Made by a program: the position numbers and the translations under genes. A stretch of DNA of 17,172 nucleotides from Actinomycetota bacterium (GTDB lineage: Bacteria > Actinomycetota > Actinomycetes > Actinomycetales > Microbacteriaceae), in NCBI GenBank assembly GCA_009702645.1, contig WLHO01000004.1:1-17172 (forward strand). The letters are read 5' to 3'. This document shows positions 15,309-17,172 of this stretch, in pieces. The stretch's first letter is position 1. The number at the start of each line of letters is the position of its first letter. Under the pieces are notes generated by a model. The model did no database searches and was not told where the DNA came from. It worked only from the letters and a program-made list of their open reading frames with translations.

Positions 15309-16547
15309 GTGCCCCCTATTTCGAGTACTCACGGAAGAGTCGACACCGAGAACAATGTTTTCGTTATCGACGGCGGCAGTGAGCGCAAAGTTGGCCAGTA
15401 CCCTGGTGTCACTGAGGCAGAAGCCCTCGCCTACTTCGAACGCAAATTCGCAGAACTAGAATCCAACGTTCGAATCCTCGAGCAGAGACTCAAAAACAAT
15501 GCTGATCCTTCAAGCATCGCAACTGCCGCACAAAAACTTGCCAAGGAGCTAGTTGAGCCAGCTGCCGTTGGGAACATTCAGGAGCTACGTAATCGTGTAG
15601 CGGCTGTGACACCAGATATTGAAAAGATTCGTGCTGAAAAATCCGAAGCAACCACTGCGGCAATCGCGGCAACTCTAAAGGCAAGATCTGAGATCGCCCA
15701 GAAGGCCGCCGCACTTGCAGACAAAGACCCAAAGAAGACTCAGTGGAAGATTGCCTCTAAGGAAATGACTGAGCTATTTGACGCCTGGCAGGCATCGCAA
15801 AAATCGGGCCCAAAGGTGCCTCGCAAAGAAGCCGATGCGATTTGGAAGATTTTCTCCCAGGCCCGCACAAAGTTTGAAGCAAACAAGCGTGCTTTTTTCG
15901 CAGAGCTAACGGTTGCAACTAAAAGCGCCCGTGCCAAAAAGACTGAGCTGGTGGCAAAAGCCGAGGCCTTGGTTGCCAAGGGCGCTGACGCAGCAAACGA
16001 CTACAGGAAACTCCTTGATGAGTGGAAGCTATCTGGCAGATCGCAAGGCAAGCAGGACGATTCGCTGTGGGATCGGTTTAAGGCAGCTGGCGATGCCATT
16101 TACGCACTTCGTAAAGACACCATTGCCAAAGAGCAAGTTGAGTACTCTGCAAACTACGAGGCCAAGGTGCTACTAATTGCCGAGGCAGAGAAGCTTGACC
16201 CGACAAAGAATTTGGCCGAGGCGAAGAAGCAGCTACTTTCTATCCAGCAACGCTATGAAAAAGCTGGCAAAGTCCCCAAGGACAAAATTCGTGAAACTGA
16301 TGACCGCATGCGTGCGGTTGAAAAGAAGTTCAAGGATCTAGAGCAAGAACAGTGGCGAAAATCAGACCCTGCGGCCATCGAAAGAACCAATGGTGTACTT
16401 TCTCAACTTGAACTTTCTATTGCAAACCTTGAATCAGATCTTTCTGCAGCTACTGCAGCAAATGACACTAGGAAAACCAAGGAACTAACTGACGCGCTTG
16501 CGGCAAGAAAATCTTGGCTCGAAGTAGTCAAGCAAAACGCAAACTAA
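15309..16547 (+). CDS. DUF349 domain-containing helical protein
   Basis: Function unknown. The 412 residues are almost entirely alpha-helical after a short N-terminal strand region (1-30) and belong to the DUF349 family by repeated W/F-K-x-A modules. Units are visible at about 141-200 (LFDAWQASQKSGPKVPRKEA, then DAIWKIFSQARTKFEANKRA) and 231-275 (LLDEWKLSGRSQGKQDDSLW, then DRFKAAGDAIYALRKD). A degenerate unit may lie at 300-350. Coiled coil is likely at 38-63 and 360-406. The protein is cytoplasmic, with no signal or membrane segment. The GTG start has AGGAG 6 nt upstream, a strong site. It follows the cyclophilin gene closely and ends base-to-base against the relA stop on the other strand. 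Neighbourhood with relA is conserved in actinobacteria, but a link to the stringent response is unproven. Confidence 0.9.
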   Translation: MPPISSTHGRVDTENNVFVIDGGSERKVGQYPGVTEAEALAYFERKFAELESNVRILEQRLKNNADPSSIATAAQKLAKELVEPAAVGNIQELRNRVAAVTPDIEKIRAEKSEATTAAIAATLKARSEIAQKAAALADKDPKKTQWKIASKEMTELFDAWQASQKSGPKVPRKEADAIWKIFSQARTKFEANKRAFFAELTVATKSARAKKTELVAKAEALVAKGADAANDYRKLLDEWKLSGRSQGKQDDSLWDRFKAAGDAIYALRKDTIAKEQVEYSANYEAKVLLIAEAEKLDPTKNLAEAKKQLLSIQQRYEKAGKVPKDKIRETDDRMRAVEKKFKDLEQEQWRKSDPAAIERTNGVLSQLELSIANLESDLSAATAANDTRKTKELTDALAARKSWLEVVKQNAN

Positions 16548-17172
16548 CTACTGAGAGACACGATAAACGTCGTAGACGGCTTCGATCCTCTTCACTGCGT
16601 TTAGAAGATGCTCTAGAGTTCCAGGGTCCCCCATCTCAAAAACGAACCGGCTGAGTGCAACCCTGTCGTTTCTCGTAGAAACCGAAGCCGAAAGAATGTT
16701 CACGTGATGTTCGCTTAGAACTCGCGTGACATCACTTAGCAAACCTGACCTGTCGAGTGCTTCAACTTGAATCTGAACCAGAAACAATCTCTTTGATGAT
16801 GGAGCCCAGCTAACTTCAAGAATTCGCTCTGGTTCAAGTTGCAATTGCCCAACATTCTTACAGTCGGTTCGATGAACTGAAACTCCAGTGCCCCTTGTGA
16901 CAAAGCCCATAATCTGATCTCCCGGGACTGGAGTGCAGCAGCGTGCAAGCTTGACCATTACGTCCGCATCGCCCTTAACTAGAACTCCGGAGTCGCTTCC
17001 ACCTATGTGCCTGAAAGACTTCGGTGCCTGAGGTAGCTCAAATTCCCCGTCGTGATCTTCCTCGATGCCAACCGGTTGAGTGAGCTTCTCGATAATTGAC
17101 TGAGCAGAAACTTGACCTTCACCAATTGCTGCAAACAGTGCACTGACATCAGATAGTCGAAGATCGGCAACA
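16548..17172 (-). CDS. relA: RelA/SpoT-family (p)ppGpp synthetase/hydrolase, C-terminal part (5' end cut)
   Basis: Only the last 207 residues are inside the window; the catalytic hydrolase and synthetase domains lie beyond the right edge. What remains is regulatory. It begins with the end of the helical domain, including FAAIGEGQVSAQSIIEKL near residues 13-30. VLVKGDADVMVKLARCCTPVPGD leads into the zinc-finger-like domain with C78, C79, H100 and C104 (HRTDC). A C-terminal ACT domain follows from about 125 (FLVQIQVEALDRSGLLSDVT, then RVLSEHHVNILSASVSTRND). These domains sense ribosome and amino-acid status in long RSH proteins. The conserved sequence runs without a break upstream of the ATG at 16958, so that ATG is internal. 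Whether the enzyme is bifunctional cannot be seen. Confidence 0.95.
   Translation of the reverse strand, partial: VADLRLSDVSALFAAIGEGQVSAQSIIEKLTQPVGIEEDHDGEFELPQAPKSFRHIGGSDSGVLVKGDADVMVKLARCCTPVPGDQIMGFVTRGTGVSVHRTDCKNVGQLQLEPERILEVSWAPSSKRLFLVQIQVEALDRSGLLSDVTRVLSEHHVNILSASVSTRNDRVALSRFVFEMGDPGTLEHLLNAVKRIEAVYDVYRVSQ

Noticed and set aside
1..17172. Novel defence, mobile or secretion system hidden in the window.
   Set aside because: Every gene over 150 codons belongs to a recognised conserved family in conserved order; there are no integrases, transposases, direct-repeat arrays or composition shifts.

Overview
This window looks like a core, vertically inherited chromosome segment from an actinobacterium. 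The gene order relA / DUF349 / cyclophilin / rarA / rpsD / DUF948 / alaS / ruvX / mltG / aroE-C-K-B-Q / efp / nusB / pyrR-B-C is that of high-GC Gram-positives, and the adjacent rpsD, DUF948, small membrane protein and alaS suggest Microbacteriaceae. Base composition is only about half GC by eye. That points to a small-genome planktonic lineage (Rhodoluna/Aquiluna type), but this assignment is inference.

Layout. From the left edge to about 14440 every gene is on the minus strand, so transcription runs right to left. In transcription order these are: rarA alone; a 168-nt gap with a promoter and leader; then rpsD, a DUF948 membrane protein, a small Lys/Ala-rich membrane protein, alaS, ruvX, mltG, aroE, aroC, aroK, aroB, aroQ, efp, nusB, pyrR, pyrB and pyrC (cut by the left edge). 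From rpsD to pyrC most junctions are overlaps or gaps of 0-36 nt; the exceptions are aroQ-efp (60 nt) and nusB-pyrR (71 nt). On the plus strand, diverging from rarA, lie a membrane-anchored cyclophilin and a DUF349 protein. The DUF349 gene meets the C-terminal part of relA (minus strand, cut by the right edge) tail to tail with no base between the stop codons. No stretch over 300 bases lacks a gene. I see no tRNA, rRNA, insertion sequence, CRISPR array or prophage.

Function. The block supplies four core processes: translation (S4, AlaRS, EF-P), rRNA transcription (NusB), cell-wall assembly and resolution of DNA or stalled forks (MltG, RuvX, RarA), and two biosynthetic routes. The shikimate enzymes AroE, AroC, AroK, AroB and AroQ cover five of the seven steps to chorismate. 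The pyr genes start the UMP route under PyrR.

Most interesting signal. Directly upstream of pyrR the mRNA carries a near-perfect PyrR-binding loop (CCGTCCTGTGAGGCGG). It sits just before a strong Shine-Dalgarno sequence, and an outer helix could pair with that sequence. This indicates translational autoregulation as known in mycobacteria, and it moves the pyrR start to a TTG at 2310. I found no undescribed multi-gene system; the remaining findings are modest.
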